Positions 23,503 through 37,173 of a DNA stretch of 64,000 nt are shown here, piece by piece. Source of the DNA: Circinella umbellata (taxonomy: Eukaryota; Mucoromycota; Mucoromycetes; Mucorales; Lichtheimiaceae); contig JAIWNF010000021.1 of the NCBI GenBank assembly GCA_025093555.1, positions 248,001 to 312,000 of the forward strand. The letters are read 5' to 3'. Under the pieces are notes generated by a model that was given only the letters and a program-made list of their open reading frames with translations, had not been told where the DNA came from and did no database searches. The number at the start of each line of letters is the position of its first letter. Position 1 is the first letter of the stretch. A program made the position numbers and the translations under genes.

Positions 23503-25863
23503 GTCTTTCTTTGCAGCTCTAGTCAAAATTTCTTTGAGAACACAGTTTATATTTGTGTTATAAAATATCTCCTCCTTTTATATCACATTTCTTGCTAAAA
23601 AATAAACAAAAGTGCTTTACGTATTGTATTATTTGTTTACTGTAGTATCTGTAGGATCATGATGCTTCTATGAATTATCCCTTCTTTTTTTTCTTTTACT
23701 ATTTAAAATGCACATTAATATTAAGATAATATTCTTTTTCTTATTGCCGTTGTAATTTTTTGTGAGATAAAATAAAAGCGTTACTATATATATTTTATAT
23801 TATGCATATTGGCAACATAGTTTATATTTCTACAGTCTCGTTGCTAACTCAACCAGAAGAACGTAAAAGAAAAGTGGGATAAAAAAAGGGTAAGCTATAA
23901 AGTCACTATGATAAAAAGTATTCTTAAAACTATTTTGATGCGTTTACGAGCACTGGTACACCGTACCTATTTTATTAAATATATACTTTATACTAATTGT
24001 TTCATTGTTTCTTGGTAATAATCTATAGAGTAGTATATAGACACATGGACTGTATATTTCTCGCTATGTATTCTAGCTCTTATAAGATATGTATAGGACA
24101 AAATTATTTTGCTAATTATTCAGAAGTGATCAGACGGTCTGCTCACATTATAATTTGGTTAATAGCCACATTCCTCACAACATAATTTGATACAGTACTA
24201 ACATGGGTACATTTCTGAGTAATATTACTATTGCTACTACTGGTACGTACTCACAATATTAATTAGCAATTATACACCAAACTGCGTCACTCAGAGGTTT
24301 TCATGAGTCAGAAAGAGACAAGAAAAGAACCATATATGTAGATAATAATCGAAATAATGACAATCAACTTAATATATATGATTATTTATTCTATCTAAGA
24401 CTGTCTAAATTTCATGTTAAATAACTCCCTTTTTAATTAAGAGTCTTACTTATATATACATGATGTGTATTCATTACAAAAACACTGCCATTGATACCTT
24501 AATATAAGCCTAACTACTAAAACTTGAATGGAACAGAGCAAAAAATCGATAGTCTTTTTCAAAAATAGTCAGGAGTAACTCATTTACCCCTTTTGTTTAC
24601 TTTTACCCCTTTCCCCCTTACATTTCTTCTTGACTGTATGAGGCAGCGAGTGATAAATGACTAATAACAAGCTCTGTTTTGACGAACAAAAATGATTTTA
24701 GAACTTTTTTTATGAGCACTTTTGAAAAAAAAAGAGGACAATTGAAGAATGATAAAGCTTTAATATACTACCTACAACGGGGACGACCATGTGCTAGTTA
24801 GTTTCAATTTTCTTTATTTGCCCTCTTTTGCATCGTATTGTCTTGACTAATGCTCTTTATCCTTAAGCATTGCGAGTTTTTCATAGACCACATTGTACAG
24901 CGTCACCTGATTTCCTATTGTGTCTTTTTTTTTCTAGTTTAGATTTGTTACAGAAGTTGAGCATATATACATTGTGACATAAAAGAAGCAGGCGCACTTG
25001 TTAACAAGAATGGCTTGTCACACAAAAACAATTTCCCACTGATGAGACTGGAAACTTTTCTTTTTTTATTTATATGATTAAATGTTTGTTTATTCTTTAA
25101 GCATACTACACGCATGAAGTGTGTCACCATTATCGTGACCCAGCTATAGTAAATTAATACCGTTTTGCTTTATATATATTCCAGTATAACCTTTGGATAC
25201 ATGTACTATTCTTCAATTTCATAATACTACAAAGCTCTGACGCCCACATGATTTTTGTTACTTGAGAATTGTATATACGTATAATTAAAAGAAAGCAGTT
25301 AATGAGAGAAAAATGATATTAAGTTAGGTATAGAATATTCTAGAGAAAATCCACATCAATTTGGATATTACCGTATAAAGACAGTAACGCAAAAAAAAGA
25401 AAATACAGACAATACAATACGACAAATACTTTCAAATGCATAAATATAGTAATTAAGCACTTCACTTGTTCATATATTATATATTACAGCTCCTTTTTAA
25501 CAATAGAACAATGAAGGAGAACAGCGAACCATGTACAAATATAATATGTAAAGACTTTCTTGTTTCTCCTTTATTAACATAGTCGGGAATGATAAAATAA
25601 TATATATTAAAGAATATATCCAAGTGTGTGAATATTATAACTGAATAATGATGATTATCTGCAACAAAAGAAAAAAAAAACGTTTTTACTTTATTTGGAA
25701 TATCAAAAAGCAATCTTATGATCACCTAATCGTGTCATGAGCCAATAAAAATTGTCAGGCGATTTGGTGTAATGCCGTTTGTCTTTTTTTCACTTTTTCC
25801 TTTCTTTCTCTCCGAGTTTCCTTCAATAATATTAATTTTTTTTTATAATATACCCTTATCATC
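23503..25863. other. long AT-rich spacer
   Basis: Only short unsupported ORFs. The last 100 bases form the leader of the orphan gene at 25864, including an upstream ATG at 25772. Confidence 0.35.
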
Positions 25864-26532
25864 ATGGCAGCAACCGATGGGAGACGAAGAGAAAAACAGC
25901 AACAACAAAAATTTCTCTATCATCATGAAAAAAGCAAAGGCATGTGCGAACTTTTAGTTCATTCAAGAACTCCTCGTGGTCTAGTCTGTCGACCTGTGCC
26001 TTTCAATAACATTCAAAATAACGAACGACGTACTAGCATTATAGTCAAGCTGACAATTGCACTAGATGGATCTCTTTTTTTCGCCAAACATCTCAACCAT
26101 AACAACATAATTCAATCCATTCAAGATATGGTTCAGCATTATCATGAACATATCGCGAAAGTGCTATTATTACTGAATAAATTATTGAAATATCAGGAAA
26201 AACAACCCCATTATTCACCTCCAATCAAAGCCGCGCTTATCAGTCAGCATGGTAATCAAAGCAACATGGAAATTATCTTACCGTCCGCTTTCTTTTCACC
26301 ACATCCACCAAGCAAAGGACGTGCAAGGATATGGCTACGATCTACAATGGATATTGATCCAGCAACGGAAACTGGATTTATTATTTCTGAACAGGATGGT
26401 GATACGCAACCTATTGATTCCGCATATTTCAGAGAATTGCAGCTATTTTTGGATCAGGTGGATAGTATGATTGGAAGTAGTTTTGGTAATATTGTACCAT
26501 CATCGCTACAGTCATTATCATCAACACCATAA
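25864..26532 (+). CDS. orphan single-exon protein, 222 aa
   Basis: An uninterrupted ATG-to-TAA frame without introns, unusual for this window. The N-terminus is basic and Gln-rich, followed by a more ordered part (RRTSIIVKLTIALDGSLFF; then a helical stretch near residues 78-115 with Leu-rich LLLLNKLLKY). The C-terminus has an acidic patch and a Ser-rich end. Codon use is mixed and coding-like. I do not recognise a family. An upstream ATG at 25772 opens a 61-codon frame overlapping the start in another frame and could dampen translation. It is tail-to-tail with the PAQR gene. It might instead be a lineage-specific protein or a long chance ORF, though 222 codons is long for AT-rich noise. Confidence 0.6.
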   Translation: MAATDGRRREKQQQQKFLYHHEKSKGMCELLVHSRTPRGLVCRPVPFNNIQNNERRTSIIVKLTIALDGSLFFAKHLNHNNIIQSIQDMVQHYHEHIAKVLLLLNKLLKYQEKQPHYSPPIKAALISQHGNQSNMEIILPSAFFSPHPPSKGRARIWLRSTMDIDPATETGFIISEQDGDTQPIDSAYFRELQLFLDQVDSMIGSSFGNIVPSSLQSLSSTP

Positions 26533-26880
26533 GTTTTTCTCTTGTCATGCTTTGCAACGTTGTTAGTTTTATATTTTTTTGTTTTCGCAATTCTTTTTAT
26601 TAATAATATATCCTCCTCTTTTTTTGTTGTTGTTATTATGAGGTATTTGTATGTCAATATGTAGCTTTTAGGTATATGTAGGGTATGGAAAGATAATGTT
26701 TTTGGAGAAAGGGATGAAGGAGTAGAAAAGATAAGAAAAGATAATAAATAATAAATAATACTTGTATATAAATAAATAAAAAAGGAATAAGCTAATAATA
26801 AAAACACATGATGTGAGACTTGCTCAGATTCTTTCTTGTAAATATATGTATATGAATGTATAGAAAACATGTTTATCTCT

Positions 26881-28478
26881 TTATGCCGCCATGCAACTGT
26901 ATTCAAATCGTTGGGCATAGAAATGTAATGATGCAAGATAGTGAAACTAAAATAAATAAATAAATAAATAAATATTTGTTCACAATAAAAATAACAAAAA
27001 AGAAGAAGAGACTTACATAGATACCAAGACATACAAATACATGCCAAATAGCATGACTTGTCATACCAAAAAAATCAAAACGGCCAGGATACAATTTTTC
27101 AGGCCATCGGTTTACATCTATAATATTAATAGTACAATTCCGCTTTAGTTATTATTATTTTTTCCTTCTGTCAAACACTCACGTGATTATATGTATACTT
27201 ACAAATAATAACACCAAGGATATACATCATAACACTAACAGCAGCCAGATGGAAGAAGGAAAGTGTCGGTAAGAGCCCATTCAAAGAAACAAGATGTAGC
27301 ACAGGAACAATACTAGAAAATGCCATAGATACAAATACACTGATACGCACAGGGCGCCATGCTTTTGTATCCCATGATTTGAAGAAAGGAGTGATAACAC
27401 CAACACTACCAACAATGGATGTAAAAATCATATATCGTGATTTGGCAGATGACTGACAATAAAAGCCATAATATTCGATTACAAGCACTGATGCTGTAAT
27501 AAGAATCGCAATACCAATATAATCCTACTCAACAATAAAAAAAAAATGACAATGTAAGAAAAAAATAAGGAGAGAAAACAAAAGACTGTTGGATAAAACT
27601 GGTTTTCTATTTTATAAAGGGGGAAAAGTGACTTACTAATGTGGCTGTAAATGATTTAACATTGTGGCGTGAGTGACAAATAAAGGTATGATAAACAGAA
27701 GAACAAAATAAACACTTCAGTGCAGATACACAAAACGTCATAAAAACAATACGGTCATTCATGCTAGCTTCGGGAAAATGCCGCTACAATACCGATATTA
27801 ATATCATGTCATTTTCTCAAATCAACTATTATAATAACAATAATAAAAATTGTCATATACACTTACATTGAATGACCAAACACTTAAGAAAGAAAAAAAG
27901 ATGAATCCCAATAAATGGCTCCAAATATTCATCGTTTCATTATGTAGTTTAAATATGGATTTCAAACATTGGTGAGTACTTTCACAAAATCGATATCTAA
28001 AATAATAAATAACCCCCGCAACGAAATAATTCAAATAGAGTTATTAATATTTTTATTTTTTTCGGGATCAAAAAAGCGCGGGGAAAATGAGCCTTTGGGG
28101 TTGATTTGATTCGTGAAACTAATAATTCTGTTTATCATTTTTTACTTACCCAGATAAAACATATTCATTTTCTTGCCATTCTTTGGGCAACTCATGAAAT
28201 TGAAGTAACCGTTGAGCACCAACAACAGCAGCTTTAGCTGTATCCCAAGTCTCATGAACTTGATCATCAACATAACGTAAAAACCCACTAGAATCTGCAT
28301 CTTCTATTTCCCGTATTTTTGAATTTACAGATGCAAGTAGTTGAGCAGCAATTGTAGGTGTGCATGACGACATCGAATGAGATCTATTTCGATTATGTGG
28401 TACTGTAAGTGATGAACCGATCGATGTTGACATCGCTACTGACTGTGAGTGTCGTCTTAAGTGCTGTGTGCTGCTCAT
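26881..28478 (-). CDS. PAQR/haemolysin-III family seven-helix receptor (Izh/AdipoR-like)
   Basis: Exons 28478-28150, 27996-27867, 27783-27637, 27524-27203, 27117-27017, 26946-26881; 1095 nt, 364 aa. After a cytosolic Ser/His-rich N-terminus comes the family start: SIFKLHNETMNIWSHLLGF. Then SSVYHTFICHS (motif A, Ser and His), seven hydrophobic segments, and SHAIWHVFVC (His-x3-His of motif C). The three His would bind the zinc of this hydrolase-like fold. Yeast Izh proteins affect zinc and sterol homeostasis; animal members are adiponectin or progestin receptors with ceramidase activity. All junctions keep frame. Confidence 0.93.
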
Positions 28479-31400
28479 CCCGGGTCAGAACGATTATTTT
28501 AAATTTGTATTATAAAGGGAAAGTATAGAAAGAAAAGTAAGGAACGTATTTGAAAAAAAAAATTGATCTGTTAAAAAATCAAAAAGGAAAAGAGAAAGAA
28601 AAATGGAAAAAAATAAAAGCAAGAAGAACAAGGGGAAATTGCTTTTTTTTTAGGTTTCGAAACGGGGTTTACAAAGTGAGTTGTTATTTATTATAGGATC
28701 TTCGAACTCCCATAATAATAAATCGTTTGTATTATGTAGTCTCCCCCAAATCAAATAAGCTAAACGGATCCCAATGCAGAACTGCAAATGCTGTCACATG
28801 GATTTTTTGGGGCAAATTATTAGAACAGGAAATTGGAAGAAGCCCAATTTTATTTTGGTAGCCTAAAATTTCTACCAATACCCCCACATAAAAAATTACT
28901 TCTTCTTTATCGGTGTTGTTATAATAACCCTTGATCTTTTATCGTAGAAACAAACATTTTACTATTATATATCTATTTATAGATAGATTTTATTTTGATA
29001 TACGAAATCTCATTTAGTGTACATACTGATGGTGATCGACATGACCATACCAGAATTCACCCAAATGTATAAAAAATCACCAAACAGTTTTTTTTCGATT
29101 TTCCACGTGTCTTTAACTTCCGAAAGAGTCGGAGCGGAGCTACTGGTATATATATTGCACGTTCCCACTCATCATATCATTCGAGGTGGACCATTCATAG
29201 TTACCTTTTGCTGCCTGTTCGTATAGATTTTTACAGACCTAAGAATAAAGTGACTTAATCTTTTCAACACCCAGTGAATTCTGTCAATGCAGTATTGATA
29301 GCTACAATTAAGGCGGTTTCTAAATTTGAAGTGCGGAGAAGACTGTCATAAACAGCAGTAAATTTCTTACAGTACCTCCCTAGGTCGAGGCGGGCTAAGT
29401 TTCCAAAAAAAAAAAAAAAGACCAATTTGATCTCTGACCTACTCGCATAAATATACAATGCAGTTACTTCTTTTGTTTATCTTGTTTTTGGTCCGGTAAC
29501 TTCAGCGCAGAAAGTATCAGAACATATTGATTTAGTCACGAGAATTTGAACCAAATTCTTCATCTATACCTTAGCTATATACATATATTATATATGCAAT
29601 ATATCCATAAAAAAATCATTACGAATACTAGCTTGGATCCCAAGTTTGTTATTACTCTTTTGCTTTTATGTAAAAAATACGTACTATTTGCTCAGTTTGT
29701 TCAATAAATGATAGATAAATACATATTGTAGAATATATACCTCTACTAACCGACATATTGAAACCTGGAGGTCAGAAAATAAATTTTCGATGGCCTACTC
29801 GTTGTCCAAGAAGAAGGTAAATTATCAGCTACATGAATTATATGGATAATGTGACACTCAAATAATAAATGCTCACTGATTGGATTACAATGGCTTTTTA
29901 ATAGCGCCATACTTATTTTGAAATTCAAGTAATCCCTACAACAATATTTCATTGATCATTGTTGCTATTTATTACCGGCCCTTTATAATGTTTACAAGCA
30001 ACTCAAGAATGTATAATTCGAATTAACAAATATGTATTTGTTTTCCAAAAAATGATTGAATGGAAGCTTGCGGATGGACAATATTTTGTTTTGCGCTCTT
30101 TTTGACAGCTAATCTTGCTGAAAGTACGTAATTTTCTTTATGTAAGGCCTATACGCCGGAATTCATTATTGTCTCATATAAAGGAGAACAAGACTATCAT
30201 CTAAGATGGTTAAGGCTAATTATTTACCAGGCGATCATTATAGTTACCATACTTGTTAAAATTGGCAAAAAATTTAATAGCTCAATTCTTCACACCAACG
30301 ACAAGCATCTACGTAGATAACAATAAATACAATATTAGTACTTTCTCCTCTAATAAACTTATACTATAATAAAGAAGAAATTACCTTATTCGATTTAGTG
30401 GCTCGATAAACAAATTCGTATCATTAATTTCGTAAAGAGCTTTCCTTCAGTTGTGTAACTTCTTTCAATCAAGTTGAAAATATAAGCTGATAAAAGTTGC
30501 CTCTTGAGTGTTAAATATAGACTATTTATATATTTTTAGCCAATAACTACAGTAAACGGACAAACATCGACAAAATCGCTATTTACGGCCAAAGAAATAC
30601 TAGAGGTTAGTATCTTCTTTTAACCAACACACTTGGCAGTACTACACAAGTACGTAGGTTATAATACGTATAATATTTCTTTTGTTACTGTTTTTGTAAC
30701 AACACCTAACGTTTCCGTTTGTAACGAAATAATGAAGGATACAGGAGCAAATTGGTATCACGTTCAGTACCAATCGATTTAACCATCGAAGATCAGCACC
30801 TGTACATCATATTATAAATTAGTATGATGGTGCTCAATTGTAAGTGCTTGTGTTAAGGCAGAGTAAGCTGATTGGTGAGTTAAAGTGTTCCATTGTACTA
30901 TACCATCGATAATGCGGAAAGCATGTTACAATAATTTTTTATGCGTTTGTGTCATTAAGGCATCTTGAATAAACAAGAAAAAAGTAATTTCTCTTAGTAA
31001 TTGCTTGTGCATGGACTGTCAAATTGGAGGCCCCGCGTGCAGCTTTACGTCTCATTTAATTCAACATGGATATATTTGATTGTTTATTTGACAATATGTG
31101 AATCAGATTCAAAGGAAATCTAAGGTTTTTACAGCACTATAAACTATGTTTCGTTCGGGTGGCGCGCCATGTATATTTATCGCTGATATATAAATATATG
31201 TATATATTTTCTTATTCTAACTCTGTTTTATTTCTGTTTCCATCTCTGAAATCCGGACATTAATATAGCTTTCTCTTCATTGAGGATTTCTACTTGTTTC
31301 AAACCATTCTCTTCACAATTATATCTGTATACGTAGCTTAAAATACATATACTTTATTCTAAAAGACTAAATAACCAAAATAGATAAATATGTGATGGCT

Positions 31401-31886
31401 TCTTTGTGGTACATAAATAATACTTATGATATATATTCGCACATAGAATGGTAAGAGAACTTAATCACCCCGACTGTCAATGATGATTTGATTATTGAAC
31501 TTATTAAAGAATTTGTGAAGATGTTTATTATTTAATTTTTATCATGACATAATTCAAATTTTTGTTTTAATATATTTCACATAAAGATAGATGCTGCTGC
31601 TCCTATTGATTTAGTCACAATATATAATGTAGGCGTTCAAAAAACGTCTAGTACCAAACTACTCTCGCTGTACACTGATCACAACATTTGATGTTGCCTC
31701 ATAGAAGGCTATATAATCCAAAAACGAATATGAACAGCAGTACTATTCAATACACGCCTCTGAAGATTTTGAATCCATACACCAATCCTCAAATAAATTA
31801 TACACAAACATATTAAATAAAACTTTTATTACGTAATAATAATAGTAACTTTGGTACAATAATCAACTATAGTTTAGACATAAGAT
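28479..31886. other. longest gene-free stretch in the window
   Basis: The first few hundred bases are the PAQR upstream region. No gene model could be closed. One isolated exon-like piece lies at 30541-30606, between TTTTTAG and GTTAGT. An 8-bp GGCGCGCC palindrome is at about 31161. Otherwise AT-rich, and possibly decayed mobile DNA. Confidence 0.35.
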
Positions 31887-32698
31887 TCAGGAAGATACTG
31901 AGGTATTAGCAATATCACTTATTTGGTCTCCATTATCTAATCTATCGAACGTTTTTGCCATATCCGCAGTTGTGTTTGTGTGTGGATAAGGTTCATTTGG
32001 CACCGGTTTACCCAAGAATTGACACAATCGATCCCATCCTTCCCCTAGTTCCATTATTAACAGGTTATCTTCGGGGACGTTTTTCTTGACCCATTCGATA
32101 TGATCTACGAATTTCTGCTTGATGACTTGTTCATCATTAAACAATTCGGGGTTACCAAAGGCACCATCCAACACGGTGGTATTAATCATTTCTGATAATT
32201 TTTTCTTGTTTTCGTCACCATCTGCCGCGATTAGATTATTATGCTTGAAAATGGTATTTTTTACGGATCGATACCAACTATCTGGATCACGAACAATCAT
32301 AAGAATTTTAGCATTGGGATATTTACTCATAAGTGGTTTTATAAACGATGCTGTTGGCCAATCGCATGCTGCGTTATAGTCCTTATAAATCAAATCCCAA
32401 TCCGTTGGACGTTCAGGATGCTTATAGGCTTCGGTGAATAATTCTGAGTGGCAGTTTTCAAGGTTCATGAACATAGTCCTCATATGATGAGTATTATAAC
32501 TATACATGCATATATCAAATATAAGTAAAATGTAGGTTAGTACCTGAAGCCTTTCGCTCCCCTTCTTTTTTTTGCTGATTTGATGCATATGTGACAAACA
32601 AAAATAAGTATTTTTTACCCTAGTTTGTTCAAAGCTGTACGTAAGCTATCTGTTCCCGATCTGCCAAAGGAAGCACAAATCACTTCAAGAGGTGCCAT
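31887..32698 (-). CDS. sulfotransferase-fold protein (P-loop sulfotransferase family)
   Basis: Exons 32698-32619 and 32499-31887; 693 nt, 230 aa. The start SFGRSGTDSLRTALNKLG matches the 5'-phosphosulfate loop of PAPS-dependent sulfotransferases. ILMIVRDPDSWYRSVKN matches the 3'-phosphate motif (Arg and Ser). The 230-aa length and the GY..HHM segment after the P-loop fit the fungal/eukaryotic short sulfotransferase group of unknown substrate. No signal peptide is visible, so it is cytosolic. No related biosynthetic genes are adjacent. Confidence 0.87.
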
Positions 32699-35156
32699 TT
32701 TGTGATTGTAATTTTAAAACTTGTTGTTTTGTAGTAAAATAGTAGTAGGTAGCTGTTATATAAACAAAATAAAGAACGACGACAAAGGAAAGTCTTTTTA
32801 TATACTTACAAAAATAATAAATGTAGAAAATAACTTCGGATAAAAAAGAGCAAATTTATCCGTTATTAATTTTTGAAAAAAAAATTTGTTCGAGAAGTGC
32901 GCGGTTTCTCGGCGGATAACTCAGTCGAAACCCGTGGCAAAGGGAGTCATGGATGGCCTATACTTGCCATAATAGATCTCCAATGTAACATGTTTATAAT
33001 TCGGTTACGTAGTGAGTCGATCGTTTGGATTAAAAATCATCCACGTTGTTGTATTTTACGCGTGGTATTTACGAAACTGGAAGTGATCGTTTATCCTTAT
33101 TATGTATATTGTAAAGTACGTAACTGTAATAAAGGAAGCATTTCATAGTAAATGCTATGGATTTTATTTGGTGGCATAGAGCAACGCAACAGGAAGTTTA
33201 TTGTAAATACGTAAATACTTTTTTTGATCTGATTACGTTACACGTAAATTGCGCAACAAGGCGCAATATGGAATACATGTCCCTCCTCAATCAAATGAAT
33301 TGGTAAGCAAGCAAGTTTTATGTTCTCTGGCATGCTTGTTTATCTGCATACTTTTTCCCACCTAGTTCAATAACCTTTTATCAGATGTAAGTGAACATAT
33401 AAAATAACTCTGGCTGTTATCATAGAGAATATTGGTCACAAAGCGTGGTATTGAATCGAAAAATCATCATTTGATGATTGCGGGAACTCAAAATAGTGGA
33501 AATCTAAAATCTTACTAAGACAAGGCGCATTATTTTTTATTCGCGAACGATTGGAAGCAGTTGGAAGTGGTCAGAAAGCAGGGCGGTGAACATAAGTGCA
33601 CCCAATTTCATGCAATTCTAAGCTGTAGAGCTCACGATCTTTTTTTTTTTGAAAAAAAACAAAGGGTTCGATAAGAGCTTAAACTGGATAATGATAAATC
33701 GCAGGCGTTTTGTATATTACTTTCTTATTTTCACCTACGTACAAGAAAAAAATGTATAAATTTATTTCAAAATCGTAGGTCACTGATATATGTTGTACTA
33801 ATATGCTAATTAGTTAGAAAACTTCCAATGTGTATATTCATTATTTTTTGAGCATCTTATAATATTTATTTAATCTCTTTTCTACCTAATACATCGTCAT
33901 CTTTTTTCATCCTATATGAAGAACCTTTTATGAATTATGTTGATGTTTCCCTATTACTTATTATATGCTATCTTTAATATCATGATATACATATATTGTT
34001 TTTTTACCAAAATATTAATCACATCATCCTGTTACTTTCTACTTGGTGAAAGTGAAAAGGATTGTGAAAAATGCCAGTTGCTCCTATGAAGATATATGTT
34101 GTAGTAATTCAAAATATTTAGTTGTAATGCATTTCATGATGAATTGTAACGGTCTTTTCTTTAAATGTTACTTTGCTGTCAACTGCTTTGATAGCTAGTA
34201 TCCTTAAATAGTCAATAAGTCAATAAATTTCAAGAATAAAAAAACAAAGTTGTAAAATACACAGTAATCACGTTGTCAGGTAATGGGAAACAAGTAATAA
34301 TTCGAAAGGTAAAAGGATAAATAACGACGCTCAAATACAACGACTACATTTAGCAAAAGACACTTGATACTATAAATTCGCTTACTGGAAATACATAACA
34401 ACAAAAAAAAGGATAAACTCTGCGACCATAATTATACTTAACTAAAACATACTGACCTGTTATCAGCATGAGAGAAGAATGTATAAAACAGTGCTTTGAT
34501 ACATACGTTGGCAAAAATATAATAATGGCATCCTTCTAATTGTTACGTACTGTTGTTAAAATATAAAGTTCGATGAATGTTGATATATTTTCACTGAATG
34601 GGGGTAAAGAAGGTGAATAGATCGAAGAACGAGAGTACGCTTGTACACAAGAAACTAGTCCATGAAGTATTTGCTCTAGTACATTTATTGCTTTATAAAC
34701 GCGAACTCTCCACTATTTCCAAATTATGTTGTCATCACTTTGAAAACAATCTAATCATGTACGATCAGCAGCTTTCTGGATAAGCATAATTATCATTTCA
34801 AAGTCAACAATTTCCTGCAACACATTTTCTACAGGGTCTTTTAAAAACGCTACTTGAAAAGTTGTTTTTTTGGATATACTGTGTATTCTGTCTTAAACCG
34901 TCAATATTCGAAAATTGAAAATATTTTAAATCCAGTCGGATAATATTACATCCACGGTTAAAGGTATTAAGCCCCTATTCAGCATATGTATAATAATAAT
35001 ATAATGGTCAGAAAAGTTTGAGTTACTTTCATTGTTTTATTAAAAAATTTGAGGGAAATAAAAAAGGAATATTTATATAATGTAAAAATATTATGCAAAA
35101 AGAAAATATAAATAATAAAAAGATCTAAAGAAAAAGAAAAAAAAATAGAAAGCATA
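32699..35156. other. AT-rich spacer, sulfotransferase upstream to transposase
   Basis: No supported gene. A 91-codon plus frame (32873-33148) lies in a less AT-rich patch but shows no recognisable feature. Several TACGTA palindromes and a short AATCATCATT/TGATGATT inverted repeat (about 33463) occur. I looked for terminal inverted repeats of the neighbouring transposase and found none convincing. Confidence 0.35.
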
Positions 35157-37173
35157 TTAATCATGGACACCTGGTTTGCGGTGAGAAAGATATCTTTTTG
35201 AAGTAAATTTTTCTACAAGTGTAAACGCTTCGTTTCCATCTTTCATATCATTATATGCACGAATATAACGCCAACAGCGATTATAATATCGCCTGATTTC
35301 AACAGGTATTTCATCAGGTGGAGAAACTTGATCAAGAAAACCATCAAGATTTTCTTGTAATGCTTTAAAAGAATAATCACATTCCCTTCTTGCTATTCTT
35401 TTAGCTGCGCTCCAATACCTCTCTATCCAATTAGTTTCACAGTGATACTTGGGATAAAGAGTGTATAGGTGACCTGATTTCACAACGAGTTCCTCTAATG
35501 CTGTTTTTTGTGCAAGAAAATCAGGTTGATTTTCAAGCATATGAAATGGGCAGCAAGTATGATCCAAATTAGCCTCCTTATTACCACATTTTGCTTTCCA
35601 GTATTTCCCTTCTGCTTTATACTCGTCCCATTTACCAAGACCACGCTCCGTCAATATTGTTTCAAATCCTTTTCGAAACCAAGTGCGCCGTTCATTCTTG
35701 ATTTCCAAATTATAAAAATTTTGGATTTTCTTTTTACCATCTGGACCAATATAGTATCCGGGTAAGATTACACGTTGATTGATAGAGCTTAACTGTGTAT
35801 CTTTTAAATTAAAACAAGTGGCACGTTTGGCACTAGGTGCATATGCGTTATGGTTGGATGACTGATCAAGAATAAATAGAGCTTGGCATCCTGGATGAAG
35901 TTTTTCAAATAATGGTATAACATCATCCTTTATTTGTTGATGCATATCTTTCCATGTCCAGTACCCATCACGGTTGGTGCCTGCAAAAAAGAACTTTCGT
36001 GATTTCCAGTTCTTGATGCGCATAGTACCATGGCAAGGACACTGGAACTCACTGACCATAATTGAACCACCAGGAGACTTGTTACGAATTGGATTTTCAT
36101 TTTTAAGAAGCCACAAATTAGTTGGTGATTCATTACTGTAAAAGGTGCTCTCATCCTGGGTAACCATAACGATTTGTTTTTGACCTTCTGGTAAGTCTGG
36201 TAGAATCACCTTAGTAACATCATCTTCATTATATTTTTCCATAAAATGATTATATTCGACCATCTTGGAAGCCCACTCTTTTCTATATTGAACCACATCA
36301 GCACGTTCATGTCCATCATAATATACAGCTTTCTTATTGGCACGGTAGCTGTATCCCCATTCAAACATATAATTCCAAATTACTGAAGCTGAAATATTGC
36401 CAGGAAGATTAAATATACTTGGTATTACTTAAAAGTGAAACGCGTTTGATATACTTTCCTTGCTGATGTGGTGAGATTTTACCATAACGGAGGTATTCAT
36501 TTGCATAGGATCTAATAGCGCGAGCACGGTAATGGTTTGATGGAGTAATCCATACTGTTTTTGCTGCTATTTGAGATGCTTTCATTGCTGGGGTTTTTCT
36601 AAGAAGTTCACCAAAATACGCATGAACACCAGAATACTTTTTAAGTTTATAATCACGCATTGCCCTTTCATCATCTTTTTTAGCATTCATAATAGGTGCT
36701 ACTATGGATGTTAGTTGATCATATGCTTCTTGAATAGTCATCAAAGAGGAAGGATTCTCTAATTCACCATTATCTTCATTATCTTCAAGATCCTTATCCA
36801 TAGCTGCTTTTTTGAAGAAGTCAGTGATCTCATGGCTACCCTTCTTTTTCTTTAACGCTTGTTCTTCACGATAGTATTTAATATTTTTACTATTGCCCCA
36901 ATATTTTCCACGAGACGAACTTGCTTCACTTTCATTCCATTTTATAGGGAAAATAGGTTTTGTATTATCTCTTATTACTTCAGCTGGTTCGATTGCTTCA
37001 GATACTTCTAATGCAGCAAGAATCTCAAAATCATCCTCTACTGTGGTTTCAGAATCATCCAAAATCTCATGTTCATTATTTTCTTCTGTACGGACAAGTT
37101 TTGTGAAACGACCATTTGTTGAATTCTTCAATTGTTCTCGAACAAGTTTTTGTTGTTTAGTCAAAGGACCCAT
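35157..37173 (-). mobile_element. DDE transposase gene, IS630/Tc1-like fungal type
   Basis: Two frames, 37173-36409 and a second ending at 35157, together encode about 658 aa. The N-terminal half is acidic, with an HTH-like part near residues 200-245 (KASQIAAKTVWI). The second half starts with KKAVYYDGHERADVVQYR and holds the DDE core: VTQDEST, FILDQSSNHN and CETNWIERYW. Cys/His clusters (CPCHG; CCPFH) resemble zinc sites. This layout matches a transposase group common in basidiomycetes and Glomeromycotina. The frames join either by a 40-nt intron (36428-36389, GTAATA..TTTCAG, phase 1 kept) or by a frameshift or deletion; the intron would remove a stretch that itself reads like protein (LPGNIS). 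No clear terminal repeats found. It may still be active. Confidence 0.8.

Noticed and set aside
32873..33148. 91-codon plus-strand ORF upstream of the sulfotransferase
   Set aside because: No ATG-proximal context, domain or compositional sign of coding; could be chance in a less AT-rich patch.
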